DNA of 64,000 nt, taken from contig CAIOAO010000074.1 of NCBI GenBank assembly GCA_903855985.1, forward strand, positions 62,001 to 126,000, read 5' to 3'. This DNA is from an uncultured Opitutia bacterium (GTDB lineage Bacteria > Verrucomicrobiota > Verrucomicrobiia > Opitutales > Opitutaceae). Below are positions 25,390-38,256 of the stretch, piece after piece. Position numbers and translations under genes: made by a program. Numbering within the stretch: position 1 is the first letter of the stretch; every line of letters starts with the position of its first letter. The notes under the pieces are model-generated. The model saw nothing but the letters and a program-made list of their open reading frames with translations, was not told where the DNA came from and did not search any database.

Positions 25390-28300
25390 TCAAACCGGCC
25401 GAAGTTTCACGATCAGGTCCTTCGACTCGACGGTTTCACCGACGGCGGCGTGCAGCTCGGCGACCACGCCATCCGCCGGCGCGTAGATCGTCGTCTGCAT
25501 CTTCATCGCCTCCATCATGAAGAGCTTGTCGCCCTTCGCGACCTTGGCCCCGACGGAAGTGGAGAGAACCACGATCAGGCCGGGGATCGGCGCGGCGACG
25601 GACATCGCGTCGGAAAGGTCGGCCTTCGGGCGCGACTTGGCGGTGGCCGTCACGCCCTTGTCGGCGATGAACACCTCGCGGGTGATGCCGTTCAGCTCGT
25701 AAGTGACCGGGCGGCGGCCGTCCTTGTCGGCCTCGCCGACACTCACGAGCCGGATGATGAGCACCTTGCCCTCCTCGATTTCGACGGAGATTTCCTCGCG
25801 CGGGCGCAGCCCGTAGAAAAACGCCTGGGTGGGCAGCACGCTCACGTCGCCGAAGTCGCGCTGGTGCTTCGCAAAATCCGCGAACACCTGCGGGTACATC
25901 AGGTAAGAGTAGAATTCGTCTTCGGTCGGCTCGTGGCGGAGTTTTTCCGCCAGTGGTTTCTTCAGGGCCGCCAGCTCCGCCGCCGCGGCGGCGGTGATTT
26001 TCGATTTTGGACTTTCGCTTTTCGATTTCTTGCGGGCGTGCCTCTTTTCCGCCGCGACGGCGGCGAGATACTTCGCGTGGGCCTCCTTGAATTTCTTTTC
26101 GCCCAGCACCGCCTTCCACATCCCAACCGGCCAGCCGCCGTCGGGCCAGCCAAGCCCGCCGCTGAGCATGTCGATCACGCTCTCCGGAAACGGCGTGGCC
26201 CCGGGCTCGAGGTTCACGACATCGGCCGGCTTGATGCCGCGCGAGAAGAGGAACAGCGCCATGTCGCCGACAACCTTCGACGACGGCGTGACCTTGATGA
26301 TGTCGCCGAACAGCTGGTTCACCTCGGCGTAGATGCGCGCGATCTCCGGCCAGCGGTGCGCCACACCCATCGAGGCGGCCTGCTCCTTGAGGTTGGTGTA
26401 CTGCCCGCCGGGCATCTCGTGCAGGTAGACCTCGGCGCTGCCGGTCTTCGGCGCGGTGTCGAACGGCCGGTAATATTCCCGGACCTGCTCCCAATAGTCG
26501 GAAAAGGTGTTCAGCGCGTCGAGGTTGAGCCCCGTGTCGCGCGGCGTGTGCTGCAGCGCGGCCACGAGGGAATTGAGGTTGGGCTGCGCCGTGCTGCCGG
26601 ACATGGACGCCGTTGCCAGGTCCACGATATCCACGCCCGCATCGACGGCGCGGAGGATGGACGACGAGGCGACGCCGCTCGTGTCGTGCGTGTGGAAATG
26701 GATCGGCAGGCCGACCTCCTCCTTCAGCGCCTTCACAAGTTTCTGCGCGGCATACGGCCGGCAGAGCCCGGCCATGTCCTTGATCGCCAGCACATGCGCG
26801 CCCATGCGCTCGAGCTCGCGGGCCATCTTCACGTAATACTTCAGCGTAAACTTGTCGCGCTTGGCATCGAGGATGTCGCCCGAGTAGCAGAGCGCGGCCT
26901 CGCACACGGCGTGGGTGTCCTGCACCGCCTCCATCGCCACGCGCAGGTTCGGCAGGTAGTTCAGCGAGTCAAAGATCCGGAAGATATCCATGCCGCCCGC
27001 CGCGGCGTGCTTGACGAAGCCGGCGACGACGGCGTCGGGGTAATTGGTGTAGCCGACGGCGTTCGCGCCGCGGAACAGCATCTGGAAGCAGATGTTCGGC
27101 ACCCGCGCGCGCAGGTGGCACAGCCGCTCCCACGGGTCCTCGTTGAGGAAGCGCATGGCGGTGTCGAACGTCGCCCCGCCCCACATCTCGAGCGAGTAGA
27201 GCTCCGGTGCGCGGCGCGCGAGGAAGCCGGCGCAGGCCAGCATGTCGTAGCCGCGGACGCGCGTCGCCATCAGCGACTGGTGCGCGTCACGGAAGGTCGT
27301 GTCGGTCACGAGCAGCCGCTTCTGCTGCAGCGTCCACGCGGCGAATTTCTTCGGCCCGAGTTCCAGCAACAGCTGGCGGGTGCCCGGCGGCGGGGTGCTG
27401 CGGTCGTCCTGGCCGGGCGCCGGCACGGCGGCGAGCGGCTTGGCGGGGCGGTAACCCTTGGCGTGCGGGTTGCCGTTGACGACGACGTTGCCGAGGAAGT
27501 TGAGCAGCTTCGACGCGCGGTCGCGCTTGGCCTTGAAGGTGAACAGCTCCGGGGAGGTGTCGATCAGCGTGGTGGTCGCCGTGCCCGCGCGGAACAGCGG
27601 GTGCGCAATGACGTTTTCGAGGAACGGGATGTTCGTCTTCACGCCGCGGATGCGGAACTCGCTCAGCACGCGGCGCGCGCGGGCCATCGCGATGTCGTAG
27701 GTCTGGCCGCTGGTGATGCACTTCACGAGCAGCGAGTCGTAAAACGGCGTGATCACCGCGCCCGCGTAGCCCATGCCGCCGTCGAGGCGCACGCCGAAGC
27801 CGCCCGGCGAGCGGTAGGCGATGATGCGGCCGTAGTCGGGGACGAACTTGTTCTCCGGGTCCTCGGTCGTGATCCGGCACTGGATGGCGTAGCCGTTACA
27901 GGGAACGTTCTCCTGCGTGGGCATACCGACCGCCGGCGAATGCAGCGCATGGCCCTGGGCGATGAGGATCTGCGCGCGGACGAGGTCGAGGCCGGTGACG
28001 ACCTCCGTCACCGTGTGTTCCACCTGGATGCGCGGGTTCATCTCGATGAAGAACCACTCGTGACGGTCGAGGTCGTAGAGAAACTCGATCGTGCCGGCGT
28101 TGTCGTAGCGCACCTCGCGCGCCATGCGGGCGGCGGCCGCGCAGAGTTCGGTGATGATGGTCTTCGGCAGGCCGAAGCTCGGGGCGACCTCCACGACCTT
28201 CTGGTGGCGGCGCTGCACGGAGCAGTCGCGCTCGTGGAGGTGGATTACATTGCCGTGCTGGTCGCCGAGAATCTGCACCTCGATGTGCTTGGCGTTGGCG

Positions 28301-28929
28301 ATGTACTTCTCGAGGAAGACGGCCGGGTTGCCGAACGCGCGCTCGGCCTCCGCCTGCGCCTCGTCGAGCAGCGCGGCGAGATCGGCCGCCTTCTGCACCA
28401 CGCGCATGCCGCGGCCGCCGCCGCCGAAGGCCGCCTTGATGATGAGCGGGAAGCCGATCTCCTTCGCGATCTTCAGCGCGGCGGTCCGGTCGGTCACCGG
28501 TTCCTCGGTGCCGGGCAGCACGGGGACGTTGATTTTTTTCGCGAGGGCGCGGGCGGCGGTCTTGTCACCCATCATCTCCAGCAGCTCGGGCCGCGGGCCG
28601 ACCCAGATGATGCCGGCCTTTTCACAGGCGCGGGCGAGCGCGGCGTTTTCGGACAGGAAACCGTAGCCGGGATGGATGGCCTGCACGCCCTTCTCCTTCG
28701 CGGTGCCGACAATGCTCTCGATGTCGAGGTACGCCGCCACCGGGCCCTTGCCGTGGCCGACCTGGTAGGCCTCGTCGGCCTTGTAACGGTGGATGCAGAA
28801 GCGGTCCTCCTCGGCATAAACGGCCACGGTGCGGAGCCCCAGCTCCGTGCCGGCGCGAAAGATGCGGACGGCGATCTCGCCGCGGTTCGCGGCCATGAGC
28901 TTGTGGAGGGGGCGGATTTCGGGGGTCAC
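25390..28929 (-). CDS. pyc: Pyruvate carboxylase
   Basis: A 1179-residue enzyme when read from GTG 28929; ATG 28896 (MAANRGE) would cut the conserved first beta strand, so the GTG is preferred. Domain order is standard: biotin carboxylase (1 to about 460, with ANRGEIAVRIFRA and GGGGRGMRVV), carboxyltransferase (about 540-830, DTTFRDAHQS), PYC/OADA allosteric region, and C-terminal biotinyl domain with MEAMKMQ (biotin Lys about 1143). It makes oxaloacetate from pyruvate. An odd Lys/Ser-rich linker (KKSKSESPKSKI) before the last domains is encoded by an intergenic-type word repeat (25994-26028). The divergent neighbour is pyruvate:ferredoxin oxidoreductase, so the pair governs pyruvate fate. 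Confidence 0.96.
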   Translation of the reverse strand: MTPEIRPLHKLMAANRGEIAVRIFRAGTELGLRTVAVYAEEDRFCIHRYKADEAYQVGHGKGPVAAYLDIESIVGTAKEKGVQAIHPGYGFLSENAALARACEKAGIIWVGPRPELLEMMGDKTAARALAKKINVPVLPGTEEPVTDRTAALKIAKEIGFPLIIKAAFGGGGRGMRVVQKAADLAALLDEAQAEAERAFGNPAVFLEKYIANAKHIEVQILGDQHGNVIHLHERDCSVQRRHQKVVEVAPSFGLPKTIITELCAAAARMAREVRYDNAGTIEFLYDLDRHEWFFIEMNPRIQVEHTVTEVVTGLDLVRAQILIAQGHALHSPAVGMPTQENVPCNGYAIQCRITTEDPENKFVPDYGRIIAYRSPGGFGVRLDGGMGYAGAVITPFYDSLLVKCITSGQTYDIAMARARRVLSEFRIRGVKTNIPFLENVIAHPLFRAGTATTTLIDTSPELFTFKAKRDRASKLLNFLGNVVVNGNPHAKGYRPAKPLAAVPAPGQDDRSTPPPGTRQLLLELGPKKFAAWTLQQKRLLVTDTTFRDAHQSLMATRVRGYDMLACAGFLARRAPELYSLEMWGGATFDTAMRFLNEDPWERLCHLRARVPNICFQMLFRGANAVGYTNYPDAVVAGFVKHAAAGGMDIFRIFDSLNYLPNLRVAMEAVQDTHAVCEAALCYSGDILDAKRDKFTLKYYVKMARELERMGAHVLAIKDMAGLCRPYAAQKLVKALKEEVGLPIHFHTHDTSGVASSSILRAVDAGVDIVDLATASMSGSTAQPNLNSLVAALQHTPRDTGLNLDALNTFSDYWEQVREYYRPFDTAPKTGSAEVYLHEMPGGQYTNLKEQAASMGVAHRWPEIARIYAEVNQLFGDIIKVTPSSKVVGDMALFLFSRGIKPADVVNLEPGATPFPESVIDMLSGGLGWPDGGWPVGMWKAVLGEKKFKEAHAKYLAAVAAEKRHARKKSKSESPKSKITAAAAAELAALKKPLAEKLRHEPTEDEFYSYLMYPQVFADFAKHQRDFGDVSVLPTQAFFYGLRPREEISVEIEEGKVLIIRLVSVGEADKDGRRPVTYELNGITREVFIADKGVTATAKSRPKADLSDAMSVAAPIPGLIVVLSTSVGAKVAKGDKLFMMEAMKMQTTIYAPADGVVAELHAAVGETVESKDLIVKLRPV
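25994..26028 (-). repeat. AAATCGAAAA-type word repeat inside pyc
   Basis: On the coding strand this reads AAATCGAAAAGCGAAAGTCC then AAAATCGAAAATCAC. It is A-rich in a GC-rich gene, in frame, and matches the intergenic string at 8573-8606 at about three quarters of positions. It encodes the Lys/Ser linker of pyruvate carboxylase. Confidence 0.65.
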
Positions 28930-29220
28930 GGGCGGGAAAGGGAAGTCGTTACAACGGAAGAAAATCAACTCTCCTTTTAGATTCGTCGTTGGCGAGCGCC
29001 AAGGAGCAGACCCGGCCGGTTTTCCGTCCAAGGACCCCGCGCCGGGGGCCGGCGGTATCACGCGGCCGGCCGTTATGCCGGAATTGGCCGTTTCACCCCG
29101 GGAATGACTCCCTTCCCGCAAACCGTGATGCGGATACGCCAATATCTGCGCAGTCGGCTGGGGCGGGACATGGAATACTTGGGGAAACCCTCCGGGATTT
29201 GCCCGGACGGACCACTCCCG
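28930..29220. promoter_or_regulatory. Divergent spacer between pyc and the PFOR gene
   Basis: This 291-bp region must contain the promoters of both genes. The pyc-proximal 50 bp are AT-rich. On the - strand TTGGCG, a 15-bp spacer and TCTAAA (near 28985-28970) form a weak promoter candidate. GC-rich self-complementary strings such as GCGGCCGGCCG occur near 29060. Nothing more specific is visible, and short frames across it lack family features. Confidence 0.4.
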
Positions 29221-32844
<3,624 letters not shown>

Positions 32845-32863
32845 CCTTCCGCCACCACGGACC

Positions 32864-33856
32864 ATGAAACTCGCCACCCAATACCTCGGCCTGAAACTCA
32901 AGAATCCCCTCGTCGTCGGGGCCTCGCCTTTCGGCGACAACACCTACATGGCGCTCGAGCTGCAGGACGCCGGCGCCGGCGCCATCATCATGCGCTCCCT
33001 GTTCGAGGAGCAGGTGGATGCCGAGCAGCGGGCCCTCGTCCACCACGTGGAGTCCACCGCCAACAGCAATCCGGAGGGCACCTCTTACTTCCCGCGCTTC
33101 GAGGAGTACCAGCTGGCGCCCGACCAGTACCTGCGCCAGCTCGCGCAGCTCAAGTCGTCGCTCACGATCCCGGTGATCGCCTCGCTCAACGGCTGCCGGC
33201 CCGGTGGCTGGACCAGCTACGCCCGCCGCCTCGAGTCGGCGGGGGCGGATGCCATCGAGCTCAACCTGTACCAGCTCGCCACCGACCCGGAACTGTCGGC
33301 CGACGAGGTGGAGACCGAGCTGCTGGAAACCGTGCGCAACACCCTCGCCTCCGTGCGCGTCCCGGTTTCGGTCAAGATCTCCGCGTTTCACACCGCCCCC
33401 GTGCACTTCGCGAAGGAGCTCGAGGCCACCGGCGTCGCGGGCGTCGTGCTCTTCAACCGGTTTTACCAACCGGACTTCAACATCGAGGAGCTCGAGGTGA
33501 ACCCGCAGTTGAAGCTCTCGGACTCCAGCGAACTCCTCCTGCGGCTGCGCTGGCTGGCGATTCTTTCGCCCCACGTGCGCTGCTCCCTCGCCGCCAGCGG
33601 CGGCGTCCATCAGTCGGAGGACGTGGTGAAGGCCCTCCTCGCCGGGGCCGATGTCGTCCAGGTCGTCTCCGCGCTGCTCAAGCACGGCCCGAAGTACCTC
33701 ACCATCCTCCTCGCCGGCCTGCGCCACTGGATGGACGAGCACGGCTACACGAGCATTGACGAAGTCCGCGGCGCGATGAACCTCCGCCGCTGCCCCAACC
33801 CCGCGGCGTTTGAGCGGGCCAACTACCAGCGGATCCTCCAGAGTTGGCGGATCTAG
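32864..33856 (+). CDS. Dihydroorotate dehydrogenase-like flavoprotein of the PFOR operon
   Basis: A 330-residue DHOD-superfamily TIM-barrel protein (NPLVVGASPFGDN near the start, IPVIASLNG, VSVKISAF with a catalytic-type Lys, and an FMN-phosphate ASGGV motif). It is annotated in many anaerobes as 'dihydroorotate dehydrogenase-like' and recurs beside PFOR. It lacks the C-terminal Fe-S domain of PreA, and no pyrimidine genes are near, so pyrimidine synthesis is doubtful. It sits 19 bp after nifJ and 10 bp before a GltD-like flavoprotein. A PreA/PreT-like electron-transfer pair is a reasonable inference. Confidence 0.88.
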   Translation: MKLATQYLGLKLKNPLVVGASPFGDNTYMALELQDAGAGAIIMRSLFEEQVDAEQRALVHHVESTANSNPEGTSYFPRFEEYQLAPDQYLRQLAQLKSSLTIPVIASLNGCRPGGWTSYARRLESAGADAIELNLYQLATDPELSADEVETELLETVRNTLASVRVPVSVKISAFHTAPVHFAKELEATGVAGVVLFNRFYQPDFNIEELEVNPQLKLSDSSELLLRLRWLAILSPHVRCSLAASGGVHQSEDVVKALLAGADVVQVVSALLKHGPKYLTILLAGLRHWMDEHGYTSIDEVRGAMNLRRCPNPAAFERANYQRILQSWRI

Positions 33857-33866
33857 CCTTCCCGTC

Positions 33867-35303
33867 ATGCCCACCCCCGAACCGCAAAAACCCCTCGCCA
33901 AGTACGCTTGGTCCACGATCGCGCGCGCGGCGCCGCCCAAGCGCACGGCGGACGACCGGCTCTGTGACTTCGGGGAGATTTACGGGGAGTATGACGAGGC
34001 GACCGTGCGCGCGCAGGCGAGCCGCTGCATCCAGTGCCCCAACGCCCTCTGCATGCAGGGCTGCCCCCTCTCCAACCGCATCCCCGAGTGGCTCGCGCTG
34101 GCCGCCCAGGGACTGTTCCTCGAGGCCGCCGAGATTTCCCGCGCGACCAGCAACATGCCCGAGATCTGCTCGCGCGTGTGTCCCCAGGAAAAACTCTGCG
34201 AAGGCGCCTGCATCCTGAACGGCAAGGCGGAGCCGGTCGCAATCGGCTCGGTGGAGCGGTTTATCAACGACTACGCCTTCCGCCACGGCGGGGTGCAGGC
34301 GGTGCCGGTGAAACCGAACGGATTCCGCGTGGCCGTGATCGGCTCGGGTCCGGGTGGCATGTCCTGTGCCGACGAGTTGATCCAACTCGGCTACGGCGTC
34401 ACGATCTTCGAATCGCTGCTGATCCCCGGCGGCCTGCTGGTGAACGGCATTCCTGGATTCAAGCTGGAGAAGGACATCGTCGAGCGGCGCATCGATTTGC
34501 TCGTTAAACGCGGCGTGAAAATCGAGCTGGGCGTGAAGGTCGGCTGGGATGTGTCCCTCGCCCAGCTCCGGCGCGACTACGACGCGGTCTTTGTCGGCGT
34601 CGGCGCCCAAAAACCGAAGACGTTGGATATCCCCGGGGGCGAACTGTCGGGGGTGATCGATGCCCTGCCGTTCCTCGTGGAGAAGAATGTCGATTCACCG
34701 CTGGTCGACCTCCCCAAGGTGGACGTCAAGGGCAAGCGCGTCGCCGTGCTGGGCGGCGGTGACACCGCGATGGACTGCCTGCGCACGGCGCTGCGCTGCG
34801 GCGCGAGCGAGGTGGCCTGCCTTTATCGCCGCGACCTCGCCAACATGCCCGGCAGCCGGAAGGAATATTACAACGCGATGGAAGAGGGAGCCCGCTTTGA
34901 GTTCCTCGCCAACCCGGTCAAGCTCACCGCGGGGCCGTCCGGTGGCGTGGCCGCCGTCGAGTGCGTGCGGATGGCGCTGGGTGAGCCGGACGCTTCCGGC
35001 CGCCGCAAGCCCCGCGCGGTGCCCGGTTCCGAATTCATCGTCCCCGCCGATCTCGTGCTCGTGGCCTATGGCTTTGACGCCGTGCCTTTCCCGGAGGGCA
35101 GCGACTTTTCGTCCATCACCCTCGAGGACTGGGGCGCGTTCCGGGTCGACCGCAACCAGATGACGAGCGAGCCCGGGGTGTTTGCGGGCGGCGACTCCGT
35201 GCGCGGCCCGAGCCTCGTGGTCCACGCGGTGCGCGACGGCCGCAAGGCCGCGCAGGGGATTGACCGTTACCTGGCCGCGCGGCACGAACCCGACCCCAGC
35301 TAG
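33867..35303 (+). CDS. GltD-like Fe-S flavoprotein (NADPH:acceptor oxidoreductase)
   Basis: A 478-residue protein with the glutamate-synthase-beta fold. Two N-terminal cysteine clusters for [4Fe-4S] centres are present (C54, C57, C62, C66 and C101, C105, C111, C115), then an FAD-binding GSGPGGMSC (about 156), an NADP-binding GGGDTAMDC (about 300) and the terminal GGDSVRGPSLVV FAD motif. No glutamate synthase large subunit is near. Placed after PFOR and a DHOD-like protein, it more likely passes electrons between NADPH and a partner, as PreT, SudA or NfnB do. Its stop codon interlocks with that of nuoN in a CTAG shared by both strands. Confidence 0.9.
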   Translation: MPTPEPQKPLAKYAWSTIARAAPPKRTADDRLCDFGEIYGEYDEATVRAQASRCIQCPNALCMQGCPLSNRIPEWLALAAQGLFLEAAEISRATSNMPEICSRVCPQEKLCEGACILNGKAEPVAIGSVERFINDYAFRHGGVQAVPVKPNGFRVAVIGSGPGGMSCADELIQLGYGVTIFESLLIPGGLLVNGIPGFKLEKDIVERRIDLLVKRGVKIELGVKVGWDVSLAQLRRDYDAVFVGVGAQKPKTLDIPGGELSGVIDALPFLVEKNVDSPLVDLPKVDVKGKRVAVLGGGDTAMDCLRTALRCGASEVACLYRRDLANMPGSRKEYYNAMEEGARFEFLANPVKLTAGPSGGVAAVECVRMALGEPDASGRRKPRAVPGSEFIVPADLVLVAYGFDAVPFPEGSDFSSITLEDWGAFRVDRNQMTSEPGVFAGGDSVRGPSLVVHAVRDGRKAAQGIDRYLAARHEPDPS

Positions 35304-36760
35304 GAAAAGAGGCCGAGCAGCGCTGAGGGCCACAAGCCCAGCAGGAGCAGGAGCAGTGCCGCGGCCACCAGCGTCACCGCGGCCGGCACCGGGACCGTAA
35401 TGCGCGTTTCCTGATCGGGGGTCGTCGCCGTCACCAACGCCGCCTTCAACACGCCGAGATAGTAGTACAGCGCGACGGCGCTGAGGAAGATCGCGGCAAA
35501 GGCCAGCACGCCCGCCGGGCTGTGCAATCCGCCAAGGCGGAGAGCCGCGGCAAAGACCAGGAATTTTCCGACAAAACCCGCCAGGGGCGGAATGCCGGCG
35601 AGCGACAGGACGAACACCAACAGGCAGCCGGCGAGCAGCGGCGAACGCCGGTGCAGGCCCGCAAGGTCCGTGATGCCCGGTCCCACCCCCGCCTGGTCGA
35701 GCACCGTCACCACGCCAAACGCCCCGACCGTCGCGAGGCCATAGGTGGCCGCATAATAGAACAGCGGGCCCGGGCCCGCCGCACCCGCGGCCATCACGCC
35801 GAGCAGCAGCGCGCCCGCGTGGGCAATCGCCGAGTAGGCCAGCAGCCGGCGCAGGTTGGATTGCGCGAGGGCGCCAAAATTTCCGAGCAGCAGCGACGCC
35901 GCCGAGATCAGCGCCACCACCGGCAGCCAACCCGGCAGACCCGATCCCGCAGCCACGGCCCCAAGTCCGGGCCAGAGCAGGCGCACCAGGAGGGTAAAGC
36001 CCGCCAGCTTGGAGGCCGACGCCACCAGCGCCGCCGCGACGGGCGGTGCACCCTCGTACACATCCGGCGCCCAAAGATGGAACGGGGCGGCCGCGACCTT
36101 GAATCCGAACGCCGCCAGAATCATCACCAGCGCCACGGCGAGCAGCGGGGAGAGCCCCGGCTGCGCCAGCCCGGCCGCGATGCCTGTGAATTCGATCGAG
36201 CCCGTCAGCCCGTAGAGCAGGCTGAACCCGAACAGGAGAAACGCGGCGGACAGACCCCCGAGCAGGAAGTATTTCAGGCCCGCCTCGGCCGATTCCGGCC
36301 GGGTCCGGTCAAAGCCCGCCAGCACATAGAGCGAAAGACTCGCGAGCTCGAGCGCGAGGAAGGCCAGCAGGAGTTGCTGCGCCACGGCCATCACCAGCAG
36401 ACCCGTCGTCGCCAGCAGCACGAGCGCGACAAATTCCGCCGGATGCCGCAGCCGTCTGGCCCCGTTGGTCAGCGCCAGGGTCAGGCCCGCCAGTACTAAA
36501 ATACCCGCCCGCGACGCGGTGCCCAGCGCGTCGAGCATGAAACTGCCGCCGGCCGCCGGCCCGGCCGCTCCCACCCGCCACACCAGCGTCAAGGCCACGA
36601 GCACGGCCACTCCGCCCAGGGTGGTCGCCGCGCGCCAGCGCGCCCCGGCCGCCCAGTTCCGGGCGCCCGTCAAATCGAACGCGAGCACGGCCAGCGCACC
36701 CGCCACCAGTGCCGCCTCGCCCGCCAGCGCAGACGCGAGAGTTGTGCCGCCGGCGGTCAT
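35300..36760 (-). CDS. nuoN: NADH-quinone oxidoreductase-type complex, subunit N
   Basis: A 486-residue antiporter-like membrane subunit with about 14 helices. The proton-channel Lys/Glu pattern is present (LALELASLSLY; AAFGFKVAAAPFHLWAPDVYEG; LLAYSAIAHAG). It is the last gene of the nuo operon. Its ATG overlaps the stop of the second nuoM (ATGA, 36757-36760), and a GGAGG Shine-Dalgarno sits inside the upstream gene. It pumps protons as part of complex I in the cytoplasmic membrane. Confidence 0.95.
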   Translation of the reverse strand: MTAGGTTLASALAGEAALVAGALAVLAFDLTGARNWAAGARWRAATTLGGVAVLVALTLVWRVGAAGPAAGGSFMLDALGTASRAGILVLAGLTLALTNGARRLRHPAEFVALVLLATTGLLVMAVAQQLLLAFLALELASLSLYVLAGFDRTRPESAEAGLKYFLLGGLSAAFLLFGFSLLYGLTGSIEFTGIAAGLAQPGLSPLLAVALVMILAAFGFKVAAAPFHLWAPDVYEGAPPVAAALVASASKLAGFTLLVRLLWPGLGAVAAGSGLPGWLPVVALISAASLLLGNFGALAQSNLRRLLAYSAIAHAGALLLGVMAAGAAGPGPLFYYAATYGLATVGAFGVVTVLDQAGVGPGITDLAGLHRRSPLLAGCLLVFVLSLAGIPPLAGFVGKFLVFAAALRLGGLHSPAGVLAFAAIFLSAVALYYYLGVLKAALVTATTPDQETRITVPVPAAVTLVAAALLLLLLGLWPSALLGLFS

Positions 36761-38256
36761 GAGCCGCCTCCTTTCAACACCGACTGAAACATCGGCGACT
36801 GCAGGCTCGGGACAATCCAGTCCAGCAGCAGGTCCGGCTTCAGGCCGATGAGCGTCGTGGTGGCGATGAGCAGCAGCGCCCCCGCCCGCTCCGCCAGCGT
36901 GATGGGCGGCAGCGGCGGCAACTCAGGTCCTTCCGTCGTCGCGGTCACCGTGCCAAAGAAAGAAACCTGGATCACCCGCAGCGTGAACGCCGCTGCCACC
37001 AGCACGCCGAGTGCGGCAATCGCCGCCCACAGCGGGGAGGTCTTCCACGTGCCGATGAGGATCGCAAATTCCGCGGGAAAGCCGCTGAAGCCCGGCAGGC
37101 CCATCGAGGCCAGGCCGGCGACGACAAAAACCCCGGCGGCAAACGGCAGCCGGCGGTACAGCGCCATCTTCCGCAGGTCCGCCAGCTTCCGCGTGTGCGT
37201 CCGCTCATAGACCATGCGCCCGACGACGGCAAAGAGCAGGCCGGCGATGATGCCGTGGGAGAACATCTGCAGCACCGCACCGCTGACGGACCGCACGTTC
37301 GCCGCAGCCAGGCCCAGCAGCACGAAGCCCATGTGGCTCACGCTGGAGTAGCCGATGACAAACTTGAAATCGTCCTGCACGAGCGCGATCACGCCGGCAT
37401 AAACAATCCCCGCCACGGCCAGCCACCCGATGACCGGCTGCCAGTAGGCAAACCCCACCGGGAACAGCGGCAGCGCGACGCGGAGGCAGCCATAGGCGCC
37501 CAGCTTCATCACGACGCCGGCCAGCAGCATCGAGGCCGCCGTTGGCGCGGCCACGTGGCCGGTCGGCGCCCAGGTGTGAAACGGAAACATGCCGGCCAGC
37601 ACCGCAAAACCGAGGAAGACCAGGCCGAACATGCCGAGCTGCTGCAGCCGTGAAAAATGAACCGCTGCGGCGGCGAGGTCGCTCACCGCAAAACTCTTCC
37701 CGCCGCCCGCCGCGTAGGCCCAGAGCAGCCCGGCCAGCACCAGCGCGCTGCCCGCGAAGGAATAAAGCACCAGCTTCATCGCCCCGTACTCGCGGTTCGT
37801 CGAACCCCAGCGCGCCACGAGGAAATACTTCGGCACGATCGCAATCTCGTAGAAGACGAAGAACACAAACGCGTCCGCACTGAGGAACACGCCGTACACG
37901 CCGCCGATCAGCGCGAGGAACAGCGCAAAGAATTCGCCGGTCCGCTCGCCGATGTTCCAGGAAAAGAGCACGCCGGCCGTCGCCGCGATGCCGGTCAGGA
38001 CGAGGAGCGTCAGGCTGATGCCGTCCACCGCGAGGTGGTAACGGACGCCCAGGCTGTCCACCCAGGGGCGGTCAACCAGGGTCTGCAGCCCCGCCGCGGG
38101 GACGAAATGGACCGCGGCCACCAGGGTCATGACCAGCGCCGTCACCGCGGTCGCGAGCGCCACGACCCGCGCCAGCGTCGCCGAGCGCGAGCCGGCGAGC
38201 AGCGCGAGCAAGGCGCCGGCGAACGAAACGTAGATGGTGCAGGGCAGCGCGTTCAT
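36757..38256 (-). CDS. nuoM: Complex I subunit M, second copy
   Basis: A 499-residue NuoM-family antiporter-like subunit; the ATG at 38256 (MNALPCTIYVSF) overlaps the stop of the first nuoM. Family marks are FFVFYEIAIVPKYFLVARWG (conserved Glu of helix 5), FPFHTWAPTGHVAAPT and GYSSVSHMGFVLLG. It differs much from the adjacent first NuoM (for instance VPKYFLVARWG against VPVFFLIKLWG), so the two are old paralogues, not a recent copy. A second NuoM in tandem is unusual and defines the so-called 2M complex I type. Confidence 0.93.
   Translation of the reverse strand: MNALPCTIYVSFAGALLALLAGSRSATLARVVALATAVTALVMTLVAAVHFVPAAGLQTLVDRPWVDSLGVRYHLAVDGISLTLLVLTGIAATAGVLFSWNIGERTGEFFALFLALIGGVYGVFLSADAFVFFVFYEIAIVPKYFLVARWGSTNREYGAMKLVLYSFAGSALVLAGLLWAYAAGGGKSFAVSDLAAAAVHFSRLQQLGMFGLVFLGFAVLAGMFPFHTWAPTGHVAAPTAASMLLAGVVMKLGAYGCLRVALPLFPVGFAYWQPVIGWLAVAGIVYAGVIALVQDDFKFVIGYSSVSHMGFVLLGLAAANVRSVSGAVLQMFSHGIIAGLLFAVVGRMVYERTHTRKLADLRKMALYRRLPFAAGVFVVAGLASMGLPGFSGFPAEFAILIGTWKTSPLWAAIAALGVLVAAAFTLRVIQVSFFGTVTATTEGPELPPLPPITLAERAGALLLIATTTLIGLKPDLLLDWIVPSLQSPMFQSVLKGGGS

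Noticed and set aside
25450-28980. A 1176-residue + strand frame opposite pyruvate carboxylase
   Set aside because: It is the antisense shadow of pyc in GC-rich DNA: Arg/Ala/Val/His-rich, without any family motif, while the - strand encodes an intact enzyme.
33867-35303. Glutamate synthase small subunit
   Set aside because: No large subunit is adjacent and the operon partners are PFOR and a DHOD-like protein, so I kept a neutral GltD-like name.
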